Shown here in pieces: positions 1 to 11,981 of a stretch of DNA of 64,000 bases (positions are counted from its first letter, which is position 1; each line of letters begins with the position of its first letter). The stretch is from Sphagnum compactum (Eukaryota > Bryophyta > Sphagnopsida > Sphagnales), in assembly GCA_965153455.1 (NCBI GenBank), contig OZ234501.1, positions 806,001-870,000 on the forward strand. The letters are read 5' to 3'. The translations under genes and the position numbers were made by a program. The notes beneath the pieces are model-generated. The model ran no database searches. It was given only the letters and a program-made list of their open reading frames with translations, and was not told the DNA's origin.

Positions 1-149
1 GAAAATTATTTGACGTTGTATGCCATGTAAATCAATGACGTGTATTCTTAATTGGTCAAGAGTTGCATTTCCTAACTTGTGATTTCAATTTATAATTTTT
101 TTTCGTTTGTATGTAATGATTAAAAAGGTTAACAAAAGGTGAATTTTTT

Positions 150-1385
150 ATATGAAAAATCTATGCCCCCAATTTACAACCAATGAAAAAATGAAAAAAA
201 AAATATTAAAACCCACACCCCCCTTTCCCCGTTTGAGAGTAAAAACAAAATAACAAAAAATAACAAAAAAGAATTACAAAAAGAAAAAAACCCCGCACCC
301 CACTTCCCCCTTTTAAAAGTAAAAAAATACATAAAGTGAAAAAATAAAACCCATGTCCCCATTCCCCCTCCTCTTAAAAGTAAAAATAACAAAAAAATTA
401 TAAACATTCAAAAGTTTCAAAATTGAAAATAACCCATGCCCCCCGTCCCCCTCTTTTTTCGCCCTTGTCAACATTTTAAAACAGAAAAATACTAACAGTA
501 AAAGGAACAATAAACAAAGAATAAATAAATAAACCCATTCCACCCCCCCCTTTTCAAGAATAAACAAAAATGAAAATAAAACCCATGCCCCCCTTCTCCT
601 TTTCAAAGTAAACGAGAGTAACAAAAAACATTCAAATAATAATAAAAATAACAAAAAGTGAAAATAAAACCCATGCCCCCATCCCCCCCTTTTAGAATAA
701 AAACAAATAACAAAAAATGCCCAAAATAACCCCTACGCCCCTACCCCCCTATCGCATTTCCTTTTTCCGGAGTAAATTAAAATCACAAAAAACTTACAAA
801 TAATAAAAAATAACAAAAAGTGACTAAATAAAACCCTTGCCCCCTCCCCCTGCAAGAGTAAAAAAATAACAAAAAATGAAAAAATAAAACCCACTTCCCT
901 CTTCCCCTTCAACAATAAAAGAAAAAATAACAAAAATAACAAAAAAATTACAGATAGTAAAAAGTGACCAAAAAGTGAAAAATAAAAACACGCACCCCCC
1001 CCTCCTTTCAAAAGTTAAAAAACAAAAACAAAAAACTTACAAATAGTAAAAATATTAACAAAAAATGAAAAAAAAAAAAACCCATGCCCCTTCTCCCTTC
1101 AAAATTAAAGAAAAGTAACAAAAAAAGAAAAGAAAAACCCATGCCCCCCTTCCCCTTTCAAAAATAAACCAAAGTAACAAAAAACTTACAAATAGTAAAC
1201 CCATGCCCCCCTCCCCCCTTCCCCCTCCATTGCACAAATAGTTGGATACTCTACATTTCATGGATTTTTCACACTTTTTTTAACACATTCCCCCACTTTT
1301 ATTCCCCATTTTCCCTCAAAATAAAAAGTAAAACAAAAATTTCCCCATCCCCCCACCCCCCTGCCTCCCCCAATAATTAGACTCT
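150..1385. repeat. C-tract / A-rich minisatellite-like array
   Basis: Degenerate tandem repeat. Each unit has a block such as AAAACCCATGCCCCC, a second C-tract with T, then an A-rich stretch (AAAGTAAAAATAACAAAAAA). Unit length drifts between about 45 and 75 bp. Strand composition is extremely skewed: almost no G on the plus strand. Minus-strand open frames rich in Phe, Leu and Gly here are products of the composition, not genes. Confidence 0.8.
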
Positions 1386-2885
1386 CCACTTTTAAAAAGG
1401 TAATTTATCCCCATAATGATTAGGTCATACAAAAAGAATAAAATAAAATTACAAACAACAAAAAAGTAACAAAAAATGAAAAAGGTTTAAAAAACTACCT
1501 TCCACTACACTCAAACCGCCTACCACTATGATGGGTTTTTTGGGTCAAAATTGCCTACTGCCTGCATCCTTGTGAGTGTAACGGCAAGATCATATGTATA
1601 GGGCAAGTTAGCTTGTTGGGAGAAGAGGATACTCTCTCTATAGAAGAATATAAGAGTGATATTCTTTGTTTGTTTTTTTTCCCCTCTTTTTCTATTCTTT
1701 TCGAAAATTGTCGAATTCCTCAATTTATCATGTAAATGCCCTTTGCTTAATCTTTTTAAATAATTGTGAATGATTGTAAATGCCATGTATGTGTAATTTT
1801 TAATTTGTTTCTGATTTTAATTTTAGAGCTATGATATTATATTTATTGGTTTGTTGTAATGTTCGTTGTAAATAATAATTTATAAATAATAGTTTTCAAA
1901 ATTCTTTTCAATATGAGCTCACTTGCATGTATAATTTCTGATGTTATTAGATGAAGCCCCAAGAACATTGTTTTTTTGTTGGTTGGTTAAACGATGTTTC
2001 TTGGGGTTAGGTTTTACCTTGTCCTTGTTGACAATGTGGGCGATTGATTGGTCATTAAACTTGCTAGCTGGTTCTTATCGTGTGACATCATGCATGTAAT
2101 GTAATCCCACCAAATTCATGCTCCAGTGAAATGGATTTATAAAATTTTCATGGACATTGGACCTAATAAAACATTCATAAATTGCTTATTTTAAACAATA
2201 TATAAAGGAAATGAATTTGTAAGTCATTTGTGTTTTGAAGTTTGCATAGTTGAATGTGCTCCATAAAAGTGCATGTGTCTAGACAATAAATTACACATCC
2301 AATAAAGGAAATTATTAGTTTGAAGTTTGAATGGATAAACATGTGATGAAAAGCAAAATGTTCCGAGTTGCTTGTTTTTTGTAGGATTTATTTTTGTCAC
2401 CGCACAATGTGGTGTCAAATGGCCATGGTGCACAACATGGACTGATGTATCAACCTTTCATACCTTTTTTTTTCAAACTTTTAATATCCTTTTGATATTT
2501 ATTAAAATTTTAATATTAAAAAAAAACCTAATGAGATGTTGGTATTTTTACATTGACGATATAAGCCTTCAACCCTTAAACCCAATAATTCATTCAGAAG
2601 TTTGTACAACTCTAGCCAATTTTTTTTGTTAAATTTCCAATATCACAAAATTGAAAAAGAAAACATGATGAGGACATATTGAAAACCTTAAAAGCGACAT
2701 TATTATCATTACTAACATAAGTGTTACTGGTCCAAAAAAAAATTTCAAACCTTAAATATTTGATATAAATAATTGGTCAATTTTTCCAAAAAGAAAAAAA
2801 AAAATCAAATTTACATTTTTTCTTAAAAACAAAATTTTCCCAATTTTTTGTTAACCAAAGTAGCAAAATTTGTCCCAAAAAATCA
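1386..2885. other. AT-rich DNA, no recognised gene
   Basis: No gene family was recognised on either strand. An 86-codon open frame on the minus strand (1526-1786) is uninterrupted but matches nothing I know. The rest is A/T-rich with long homopolymer runs. Confidence 0.5.
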
Positions 2886-3323
2886 TTGAAGTGTAAAGAG
2901 GTATGGGAAAAGCTGTGAAATTATAAATGAGGGTTGCTTTTCCCATCTCGTTTCTTCTGGTTCCGTAGACGTAGCATGTAGTCCATGGATTGTAGATGTT
3001 TTCTCATAAGTGACCTTGTCATGTTCTTTGATCAAAACATGCACACCTTTTTTGGGCTTTGAAAGTTCTGTGCCGAGGTCTTTGACTCTGGCTCCATCTT
3101 CTTCATTGTTTTCTCGGAGGCTTCACGGATCGACTAAAATCCAGCTTGCTATTTTGCCTTTGATGTCTCGTAGTCTTTTTGCAAGATCTTGTGATTGTTT
3201 TCGAGCTTCTTTCCTCAACCTAATGAGTGCTACCTCCATGTGATCTCCTTTGTAAATCCACTTTGACAACTTTCGTTTGAAAATTTTCGAGTGTTTTTTC
3301 ATGATTAACTTGTATGTTTTCAC
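2886..3323 (-). pseudogene. Decayed coiled-coil-like coding remnant
   Basis: On the minus strand one reading frame runs about 146 codons from 3323 down to a stop near 2886, with a single internal TGA at 3123-3125. The peptide is rich in Lys, Glu, Arg and Leu with spacing that suggests a coiled coil (for example RLRKEARKQSQDLAKRL) and has almost no low-complexity content, unlike neighbouring DNA. The internal TGA would be CGA before one C-to-T change. I do not recognise the family; a retroelement Gag-like or host coiled-coil fragment are both possible. No promoter, splice site or partner gene is visible. Chance openness cannot be excluded, so confidence is low. Confidence 0.25.
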
Positions 3324-4536
3324 AGTTGGTCTTAAGTTGGTCTTGTTTTAATAGTGTAGTCTAAGAAAGATGGTGTGAAGGATGACTTGTGTGCAACAAA
3401 CTTTGGCTCGTGGTTTTGCACGTTCACCTCAATATATTTGGTGAATTCATTTTCGTAGAATCTTGTGGTTCATTTTTGGCTTGGGTCATATTCCATAAAT
3501 TTCCTCTATTCCTTTTATTATTTTATTTTGCTACGATGAGATTGATTTGCCACTCAACAAATATGAATTGAATATGTCGTTAAGCTGATGTTTCTACTAC
3601 ATGATGATTTGTTGTGATGTCCTCCACTTTATATATATGTATTTCCAAGTAGATGGCGTTGGTGTTCCAACCTTGTTACGAGTTTGCAACATAACTTGCC
3701 AAATGGGATTTTCATGTTGATAGAAATACACCCCAAAAAAAGAAATCAAAATTGGTAAAATATCGACAATGAGATGCATTGTACCCTTTCCGAAGCCGTG
3801 TAGATCATCAACCGACATTTGTTTGGATATTTGCCCCTCCAGATGGACCCGGTTGTGATACCGAAGGTCTTTTGGTGATATTGTTGGTTTCTAGATTCCT
3901 ATCGTGAGAGTATCACGACAAGGATTACTAAAATCTTTACTCTACACAAATTGACACAACATATGTTACAAGATATGTTGTCTTAAAGTTTGGGAGATGG
4001 GTTTTCGAATAATTCTTTGGGATTAATTTGAAAAAAAAAAAAACTCATGTGTTACATTATTTTGAATTTGTGTTTATTTACATTAATTTTTTTTTAAAAA
4101 AATTCCCCTTGTGAAAAAATACATGATTGGTTGTGCAAGGAGAGAATTATATATTCTTGCATAACACATTTATCAAATTGTTCAAACAAATATAAAATTC
4201 ATTAACTATGATATTGTCATTCTCCCTTTTTCATGCTTGAAGTAAAATACATATATAACCCACCCACATAATGTGTTGTTAATGTATTAAACGTTAAAAT
4301 ATTCAATGTATTGTTTTGATCCCTACGGTCAAACAATTTACTTCTTAATTATTTGAATTGATCGGACTAAAAAATGATTGTTTTGAAAAACTCGTCAAAC
4401 CAACCTTTTTTTCCAAAATAATGCAGTTTAGTTTATGCAAATTATTGACTTATTTGATCGACTTTCCATACGACAAGTGGATCGTAATAAATTCATTCAG
4501 ATTCAATAAATGAAAGGAAACAAACGTGTAGATTCC
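3324..4536. other. AT-rich DNA, no recognised gene
   Basis: Nothing recognisable was found on either strand. There are short A and T runs and no coding-like stretch longer than about 75 codons. Confidence 0.5.
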
Positions 4537-4539
4537 GTT

Positions 4540-4694
4540 CACTACAACAAAAGGTGTCCTTTATATGCCAAGTGATTTCACTGGATTTTGAGTGAATTCA
4601 CTGGTTGTAATGAACAGGGACCAGTGAAGAAGCAGTGAATTCACTGGTCTAGTGAATAGGGACTAGTGAACTACACCCACATTTTGTAGTAGTG
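4540..4694. mobile_element. CACTA-type MITE, 155 bp
   Basis: The unit begins CACTACAACAAAA and ends TTTTGTAGTAGTG, a 13-bp terminal inverted repeat with one mismatch. It is flanked by the 3-bp direct repeat GTT (4537-4539 and 4695-4697). CACTA ends and a 3-bp target duplication define the CACTA (CMC/EnSpm) DNA transposon superfamily. The interior holds several copies of TTCACTGG and CCAGTGAA in both orientations, like the subterminal repeats bound by CACTA transposases. It has no coding capacity and would depend on a transposase elsewhere. Confidence 0.8.
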
Positions 4695-4697
4695 GTT

Positions 4698-5249
4698 TTT
4701 TGCATCAAACATGTTTTATTATGAACTTTAAACTTGAAACATAAAGATGTGATACATACATACTTACCTTTAAAAATTATGTTAAAGTGTGAACATGATA
4801 GAAGTCGACAAGTAAATCTCTTGGTGGTCAACTTGACAAAGTTTTTAAAAAAAAAGAAAAAAAAGAACTGATCACAAACAATTTGAATGTAGAATATATA
4901 TATTTTTCAAATAAATTAAATCCCATGAAAATAATTGTGACTTAAAGTTAAGGACATGTATTTATGAGCATTGTTTGCTTCTTTAAAAAATGTTATCCAT
5001 GACCTAATGATTGCAATTCATTTATTTCTCAAATAATAAGAGGAAAGAAAAAAAATTGATGAAATGTTGTTTATATGTTTGAGTAGAATGAAAATTTTGA
5101 ATGGAATCAAAACTTTGAATAAAAACCTGATATGTTTGCTTATAACATTTTAATTACATAAAATGATTATTCATATTTTTAATCATCATTTTAATTTGGG
5201 AAAAAATGAAATATGCATAAATATTTTGTGTTCGCATTGTTGAAGGGTT
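4698..5249. other. AT-rich DNA, no recognised gene
   Basis: Flank between the MITE and the first gypsy element. Nothing recognisable on either strand. Confidence 0.5.
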
Positions 5250-5253
5250 ATAT

Positions 5254-6120
5254 TGTAACCAAAAAAGAGAGGGTTCAGATTCTAACAACACATGTACTCT
5301 CCTCTATAGACCCTGGTGTCCAAGGTTTCCAGATCGATCTCACACCTACTGACTCCTTAACCTCTCCAAAACTCGAACTGCCTGCATTCTCCTTCTGATG
5401 CACTCCGATTCAAAGACTGACGGACACGAAACAACATTCCCCACAACACTTGCACACTGATGCAATTCAAAGAAACTCTTGTATCTTATTCACAGCCTAT
5501 GTACATCCCGAAAGCACAAGCATTTTCTGCCATCACAGGCTCACCAAAAGAAAAAAAAAAAAAGGTCTGATAGTTCCTCAGTGCCTTGCCTTCTCTCTCT
5601 CTCTCTAATTCCTCCCCTCCTTCCTTCTGCAGCAGAAGCTCTACTGTTCACCAGACACAGCGGAAGATTTCTAGCATAGCTAAGCTCCCCTCTACAGAAC
5701 TCCTTCTTCTCTCTCTCTTTGATTCTTCTCTTCCGTTTACACACTATCTATCCAAAAACAACCTTTTTTCCCAAAACAGCCTTCCTGATCTTTCTTCAGA
5801 ATGCCGTTCGTTGCATCTAGAAGCTTCCCCTCCAAATCGCCTTGTCTTCTCCCTTACGCTCCCAAACCGCCATTCTCCATAATTGCATCACCGACCCTAG
5901 TTATAATTTGGAGCTGCCACTCAGACTCCATACCCATTTAGTGCAGCCGTCATGCAAATCTCTCAGCGCAACATCTCACTCCAGAAACAGCAAAGCTTCC
6001 CATGTAGAAGTAAAGAAAAGGCAGCCGCCACTCAGAAACAAAACGGCTCAATTAACACATAACTTAATTTCCCTGATCAGTGGGCGCTCAAAAGTTGGGG
6101 TAACCTAATTTCCCATTACA
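5254..6120 (-). repeat. Gypsy-1 3' LTR
   Basis: In element orientation it starts TGTAATGGG and ends GGTTACA. It contains a poly-A stretch and a (CT)n stretch. It matches 12,318-13,177 except for scattered, mostly transition differences. Open frames inside it occur on both strands and are not conserved coding. Confidence 0.93.
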
Positions 6121-6137
6121 TATGTAACCCCTTCGTT
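6121..6137 (-). other. Gypsy-1 polypurine tract
   Basis: Immediately inside the 3' LTR, the minus strand reads GAACGAAGGGGTTACATA, a purine-rich primer for plus-strand DNA synthesis. The 15-bp string CTGAGGGACTCAGCT just upstream is conserved with the sister element near 57,978. Confidence 0.7.
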
Positions 6138-6155
6138 CTTAAACAGCTGAGTCCC

Positions 6156-7907
6156 TCAGCTCCATCTAGTCTGGTGGAATGTAGAAGATCTGGAGGTCCC
6201 GACGAGACCTCTCCCATTGGTGACCTCCCAACTTGCACTCAAAGCCCTTCTCTTCCCTGGCTTTTTCATCTTCACCATGGTTTGACCTGCAACCAATCCC
6301 TCAAACAAATGCTTACCTCTCTGGGCAGCATAGACTTTCTTCTGCTGTTTTTGTGCCTGCTCCACATTACACAGGACGTTGTTGTGGATGCTTCCAATGA
6401 GTTCCACTTTCTGCAGAAACTGAGCTGTAGCCTCTTCTATACCATCCCCATCGTCAGTCTCAACAATCAAGGCCTGCAAGTAGTTGTCAGCCCGCAAACA
6501 AGGTGTGCGGCCAGTAAGAATCATGAACGGAGAGAATTTAGTGCTTGCCTGGATTCCACATCGGTATCCAAACAGAACCTTGGCTAATTGCTCATCCCAA
6601 CAATGTGTGTTGGCAGGAGCAGCGGCAAACACAATTATGCCATGCTTGATGGTCTTGATCATACGCTCAGCCATCCCATTGCACTGAGGCCATTGGGGTG
6701 CAGTGCGTTGGTGTTGGATTGCATAGTCCTTACACATCACATCGAACTCTGCAGCCCATTCCCCCCCATTGTCAGTCAATACGAATTTCGGAACACCAAA
6801 CCTACAGATTATGTCATCCTCCAAAAACCTGGCTGCTATTCTGGCTCCATGATCAGCAACCGCCTTTGCTTCGCACCATTTGGAATAGTGGTCGATGGCC
6901 ACCAGGATATATTTGTTGCCTGACCTAGTCTCAGGCAATGGCCCTACAGTATCTAGGGCAACTCGATGAAAAAGATCACAAATGGGGATACTCTTCAATT
7001 GCTCGTCTCCTGATCGGATGCTTCCTGAGCTCTTCACTAATTGGCACTGTTGGCAACCCCTGATCACCGTTTTTACATCTGTAGTTCGACTGTTCCAGAA
7101 GTACCTGCGTCGAATTTCTGCCAATGTTCGCTGTTCACCAAAATGCTCTAGGTCTTCGTGCATCTGTTTTACCAGAGACAGCCTCTCCTCGGGTTTGGGC
7201 ACAAGCAGTGTTTTGAAGAAGAGCTTCTGCTCCTTCCAACAATAATTGCTTGCCCTCTTACGAATCCTCTTGCTCTCATCAAGGTCTACTGCATCAGACA
7301 ATATACCTTCTTTTATCAGCATTACACTCTGCATCTCGCCAGATGTCAACACAATTGTGCTTCACTCCCTGGTGTTCCTCCTCATCAAGTTCTGTGGGCT
7401 CAATTCAGGGTCCCTGAACTCAGACAGCTCTTGAGCTGCCAATACCACTTCCAACTATTGTCGCTTATCGTAATATTGGGGCCTTCTCCTTTTCAGCACC
7501 ACTTGCTCTTCTTCATGTTGTACTGGCCCATCATGCACTGGCATTGTTTCTTCGTCCGGGACAGATTCCTTCGAAAGTTCCTCTTCTGCCTCAACACCCA
7601 GCATAAACAGCTGATGGCTGTGGACATTCTTCTGGTGATTGATGCCAAAACAACAGGCATTGTGTCGTACAAACCTTCTGTCCTTCCTTCTGACGCCCAT
7701 CCATTCCGTCTCCTTGCCTGCCATAGCACAGAGAAGTTCTGCTCCTTCTTCAGGTGCATCAGGGTGAGCACCTGTGATGTCTCGGATCTCTTCATCGAAA
7801 TCCTCATCCTCTACAGCCAATCCAACTGGGTTCCTGCTCAAGGCATCAGCGTTCATGTGCCTTAGTCCTGGTCGATGCACTATCTTGAAGCTAAAATCCT
7901 GCAGCAT
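6156..7907 (-). pseudogene. Gypsy-1 pol, 3' part: linker and integrase
   Basis: This encodes the segment after RNase H followed by integrase, which joins retroelement cDNA into the host genome. The zinc-binding HHCC module is visible (MHEDLEHFG, then CQQCQ). The DDE core has LDTVGP and AIDHYSKW, TDNGGEWAAEF and NGMAERMIK, and the tail reaches KKPGKRRALSASWE at the start of a GPY/F-type module. Breaks: TAG at 7455-7457 and TGA at 7362-7364 lie in frame between linker and integrase. A roughly 90-bp deletion after SWE, seen by comparison with the sister element, removes the end of the GPY/F module and shifts the last codons out of frame. About 150 acidic, poorly conserved residues separate RNase H from integrase in both elements. 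Confidence 0.9.
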
Positions 7908-7925
7908 ACCGACCCATCTGCCTCT

Positions 7926-9500
7926 TCAACCATGTGTATCAGATACAGTCGCTAACCACTCCAGTGGTTTGTGGTCTGTTCGTAGGATAAAGTGCTTCAT
8001 ATGCAAGTACTGTCTAAAGTGCATTATACCCCAGATCAGAGCGTAGCACTCTCCCTCCATCGGATGAAACCTCCTCTGCGTGTCAGTCAAACTTTTGCTG
8101 GCATATGCCACCACCCTCTCGAACTTCCCTTCTTTCTGGGACAGGATAGCCCCAACTCCCTTGGGTGACCAGTCCACGTCCAGCCAGAAGGTTCGTCTAA
8201 AATCTGGTCGTGTGAGTACAGGCGCGTCCACCAGAGCTGCCTTCAGTGCTTGGTATGCCTGCTCACAGTTCACATCCCATGCAAATACAACGTCCTTCCT
8301 TGTCAACTCAAACAAAGGACCTGCTAGATTCGAATAACCTTTAATGTATTTTCGGTAATAACCTGTCAGTCCTAGGAAAGATCTGACACTTGTGACATTT
8401 TTTGGAGTCGGAAAGTGTAAGACCGCCTCAATCTTTCCAGGATCAGGTTGTATGCCTTCTCTGCTCACAACGTGACCTAAGAAGGTGATACTCTTAGCAG
8501 CAAAACAACACTTGCTAGGATTGAGCTTCAGATTTACTTCCCTTAGTTTGCAGAGTACTGCATCCAAATGTCGAATGTGGTCACCCCATGTTTCACTGTG
8601 GACATTGAGGTCGTCCACGAACACCTTCAGAAACGTGCTCCCCAAATCCTTGAAGACTTCCGACATGGTTCGAGTGAACGTGCTCATCGCATTCTTGAGT
8701 CCGAATGGCATCACAGTCCAATCATACAATCCAGTTTTGGTGATCAGCGCCGTCTTCTTCATATCTTCTAGAGCCATGCGTATTTGCCAAAAACCAGACT
8801 GTAGATCGAGAGCAGTAAACCATATTGACTTCCCTAGCTGATCAATTACATCCTCAACGAGAGGCATCGGAAACATGTCTCGACGCGTTTGAGCATTGAG
8901 AGGTCTGTAGTCCCCACAGAAACGCCTACTCCCATCTTTCTTCACTGGCAGTGTTATCCTACAGGCATATTCTGAGTTGCTAGGTCGCATTTTACCTAGG
9001 TCAACCAGAACATCGATCTCCCTCTTAACTTCAGCCTCCTCCCAGTAAGACGGTCATCCAGGAGATGCATTGCAAGGCGGGAATCCCTGCGTATCAATGC
9101 TATGCTCACCGATGGTGCAGTAGCCCAGTTCGCCCTTGTTCCAAGCAAAGACGTCCTTGTATTTCTCTAGGGTTACCCAGAGTTGTTGTTGCCCATGCTC
9201 ATCCAAATCGGCGTCGACCTTGATCCGCTCACAGATCTCCTTCCATCTAATCCCTGACTCAGAGTGGTTGCCCGATACGCACCCCTCATTGGTCTTGCGA
9301 TCAGGTTCTTCGGTTCCCGCTTGGGCGGTTTGAAGTATCATTGGGATCACAGAGTCACGATCGGGCTTGTGCTGCTGCAACTGCACTGGCCCGAGTGTAT
9401 TGCGTGTGGATTCACACACGGATAGTCTGTTCTCCTCTGCATCAGGTGACCACTTAATCCAGTCGGCATAGTCATCCCCATTCGAGTTCTCCTCCGTCAT
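7926..9500 (-). pseudogene. Gypsy-1 pol, 5' part: reverse transcriptase and RNase H
   Basis: The frame starts soon after the stop that ends gag-protease and continues in the same frame as integrase. Reverse transcriptase motifs in order are: LPVKKDGSRRFCGDYRPLN, ALDLQSGFWQI, TVMPFGLKNA, then the catalytic box FVDDL, and FLGHVVS. RNase H follows with LDVDWSPKG, EGECYALIWG and LRTDHKPLEW, which carry its acidic residues. The FVDD box is a known variant of the YxDD motif, and both copies of the family share it, so it is a family trait. Breaks: TGA at 9054-9056 (CGA in the sister, at the entry to the RT core) and TGA at 7926-7928 (CGA in the sister, just after RNase H). The enzyme would copy element RNA in virus-like particles if intact. 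Confidence 0.93.
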
Positions 9501-9512
9501 GATCCCATTAGT

Positions 9513-11449
9513 CTACTCTTGCAACATCAGTTGCAACATTCCCTGTGGTCCTTCTGAGCTTATCAGTTCCTCAAACTCAGCATCCATGAGTTCATCATCG
9601 AAATCGCTCTGTTCCAGAGGATTAGATTCTGAGTCATGAAACTCATCGTCATCACCTTCATCATCAGAGTCTGAAACAGATGCATCATCACCTCCTTCAA
9701 CTACCTTCTGATTTTGATCAGATTCCACATCACCCCGTTGATTGGCAGGTGTGTCCTTTCTACAGGTTGCCGTCCCACTCCTTATTGCACCCGCGCTCAC
9801 TCTCTGCAGCAGATTGACCACTGTGAGTGGCAAAACCTCCACATGGGTGCCGGTCCGTGCCTCACCTGAATCAGTCCTCGTTCCACATCAACCACAGCCC
9901 CGATTTTCATCAGAAAATCCAGACCCAGTAACACGTCGTACCCATCCGTGTCCACGACCATAAAAGTCATAGCACATTGGACTCCCCCAATTTTCACCTA
10001 TACTTCATCAACCCGGCCCAGTGCCCGAGTGACTACTCCCGATGCTATCTTGTAACTCTCATTCCCTGTCACAAGATGCATTATGCCTAATTCTCTCACT
10101 ACAGCAACAGCCAAAACTAACATGGATGCTCCTGTATCCACTAGTCCCTCAATAATGCAGTCATTGATCTCTACAGGTAAGTGCAGAGTTTTACTCCGAT
10201 GCGTCTTACTAACGCAGATCCTTCGGAGTGAATGGGTTGCAGAGACCACGGAAACCTGATTCTCGGTGGTCTCCGAATCCCTTTTCCTTCTTGCTAGTTT
10301 CACCAAGCTTTCCAGGTGCTCCAGCTCACCAGGAATCATGAGAACAGTCTCCATGGGGGACAAATAGATTTTCCCCTTTATGAAATGTGAAAGGATTTTG
10401 GACTTCACAGAAACGTCCCTGCTCATACCAGCTCCCTCCCTCTCAGCTTCAGGAACTGGTGCAATTCCTCCTGGCGCCACATCGACAGGAGTTCTTCTTC
10501 TCGGCACTCGAGTGTAGGAGAATGCATTCTCATTTCCACATAGCCTGTTGAGTTGCTGTTCGGTCGCCGCCTCATCATCAAGCATCACCTCTAAGAAATT
10601 CGCTGCCCCAACTGTTGATTTCCCATCTTTGGGCTTCTTCCAGCACTTATCTTCAGAGTGTCCAAGTCCTGTACATAAGGTACATTTGACACCACAGTTC
10701 TCTGTCCTATGCGGCAGATTGCACTTTGCACATTTTGGCCGTGCTTCATTTAGCCTCGGACAGGCAGTGGCCATATGGTCCTTACCCTTACAGAGTTGGC
10801 ATCCTCCAAAGGCCATGGAAGAGGATGATGATGCTGAATCATGCGAATTCCCTTTGAAGAAATTAATGAGGGTGTTATTCAGTGCAGTAACCTACTTCTC
10901 TACAATGCTCTCCGATGTATCCTCCTCCTGTTCCTCTCGAAGAGGTTCATATGGTGTCTCCCCGAGTTCGCTAAAAACTCTTTCCACCTCCGTCGCAGCC
11001 CCAACCAATTCTTCGATGTCTGCAAACACCCTTACAACGCATAACTTCCGGATTTCTGGCCTCAGTCTGGCTTGGAATCTCCTCCTTTGCTCCACATCTG
11101 GTATCTGGCCCTTCCGAAACAACTTATCCAGTCGTTCGAAATACCTTTGCACTCTTTCCCTGGGCTCTTGCTTGATGGCATCCATCTTCATTCGGATGTC
11201 ATCAGCGTCGATGTTCCCATATTTCTGGATCATCAAAGTCCGTAAGCCCGCCCAGTCGATAGGCGCAGGCTGAAGCCTCCGAAACCAGTCCTTCGCACGA
11301 CCACGTAGATTTAGCTTAGCGATCTTGAACAATTTGTCGGGAGCGAGATCACGGACCTCGGCAGCCATGGTCAATCGCTCTGCCCAGTCAGTGACGTCTT
11401 CATACTCACGTCCCCAAAATAAATCGTCCAAGCCTTGTGGGCTCGTCAT
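9513..11449 (-). pseudogene. Gypsy-1 gag-protease
   Basis: The Gag start is taken as the ATG at 11,447-11,449 because the sister element is conserved from this codon (MTSPQ); an ATG at 11,521 is in frame but not conserved. Order: a capsid-like retrotransposon Gag domain (RGRAKDWFRRLQP, then an Arg/Glu-rich helix region), three zinc knuckles (C-x2-C-x4-H-x4-C; C-x2-C-x3-H-x4-C; C-x2-C-x4-H-x4-C), a linker, then an aspartic protease with the intact motif VDTGAS and the flap/ILG-like VLLGLDFLMKIG. A very acidic tail (DSDDEGDDDE) ends at TAG 9513-9515. Breaks: TAG at 10,892-10,894 (CAG in the sister), TAG at 9998-10,000, and a frameshift near 9,845. Gag builds the particle and the protease would cut the polyproteins. 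Confidence 0.9.
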
Positions 11450-11639
11450 CTCCCTGAGGTTCTGCAACAACACAAGAATGCAACAATCCTCCCCCATAAA
11501 CAAAAACACAGTTGCAGACAAAACTAATCAGAATCTTCGCTTATGTATCTCAGTTCTGATCACTGCAATGCCAACAAAATATCGTCCGAGTCATACAATA
11601 AACTCGGACTGTGCTCCTTCATGTATCGGCCTCAAAGGC

Positions 11640-11981
11640 TCAAAACTGGACGGAACAGTGGTAAAATTCTGCTCATCCGTGGATTCCTGTTGGAATCTCC
11701 ATCCTCCTTCCTGGTCCTGCTAGATTCTCCAGCTGATTATGCGGGATCTGGATCCGCTGTGCTCCACTCGAAGCAGCCGATCTCCCACCTGAAACAAGTC
11801 TTGCACACCTGGTATGTACAGGCTCACAAAATGGTTGGGTGACACTAGGAATCCATATATCCCCCAGTCTCGGGACACTGCGTTGCCTCTCAGCAAGATC
11901 AGGAGCCACCCTACGCAAGGTAGGAGGTAAAGTAGAAGTTCTCCTGTAATTCCGAGGTCCACGCCCAGTCCCTCGCTCCAT
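11640..11981 (-). pseudogene. Gypsy-1 leader ORF B (broken)
   Basis: Overlaps the end of leader ORF A in the +1 frame and aligns with the intact 134-codon ORF at 52,207-52,611. Conserved stretches are AERQRS-PRLGDIW, LYIPGV-DLF, GDR--RVEH and GSRSR. In this copy the frame changes near 11,855 and a TAG follows WRI (Trp in the sister, so TGG to TAG). No known domain is recognised. Its position between the primer-binding site and gag is unusual for Ty3/gypsy; a few plant lineages such as Ogre have an extra ORF there, but I see no clear similarity to those. Confidence 0.6.

Noticed and set aside
174-1261. Several minus-strand open frames rich in Phe, Leu and Gly
   Set aside because: They lie entirely in the C-tract/A-rich tandem repeat; composition explains them.
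5479-6108. Open frames within the Gypsy-1 LTR, repeated at 12,505-13,165
   Set aside because: They recur only because the two LTRs are copies of one another; no conservation with Gypsy-3 or coding signal.
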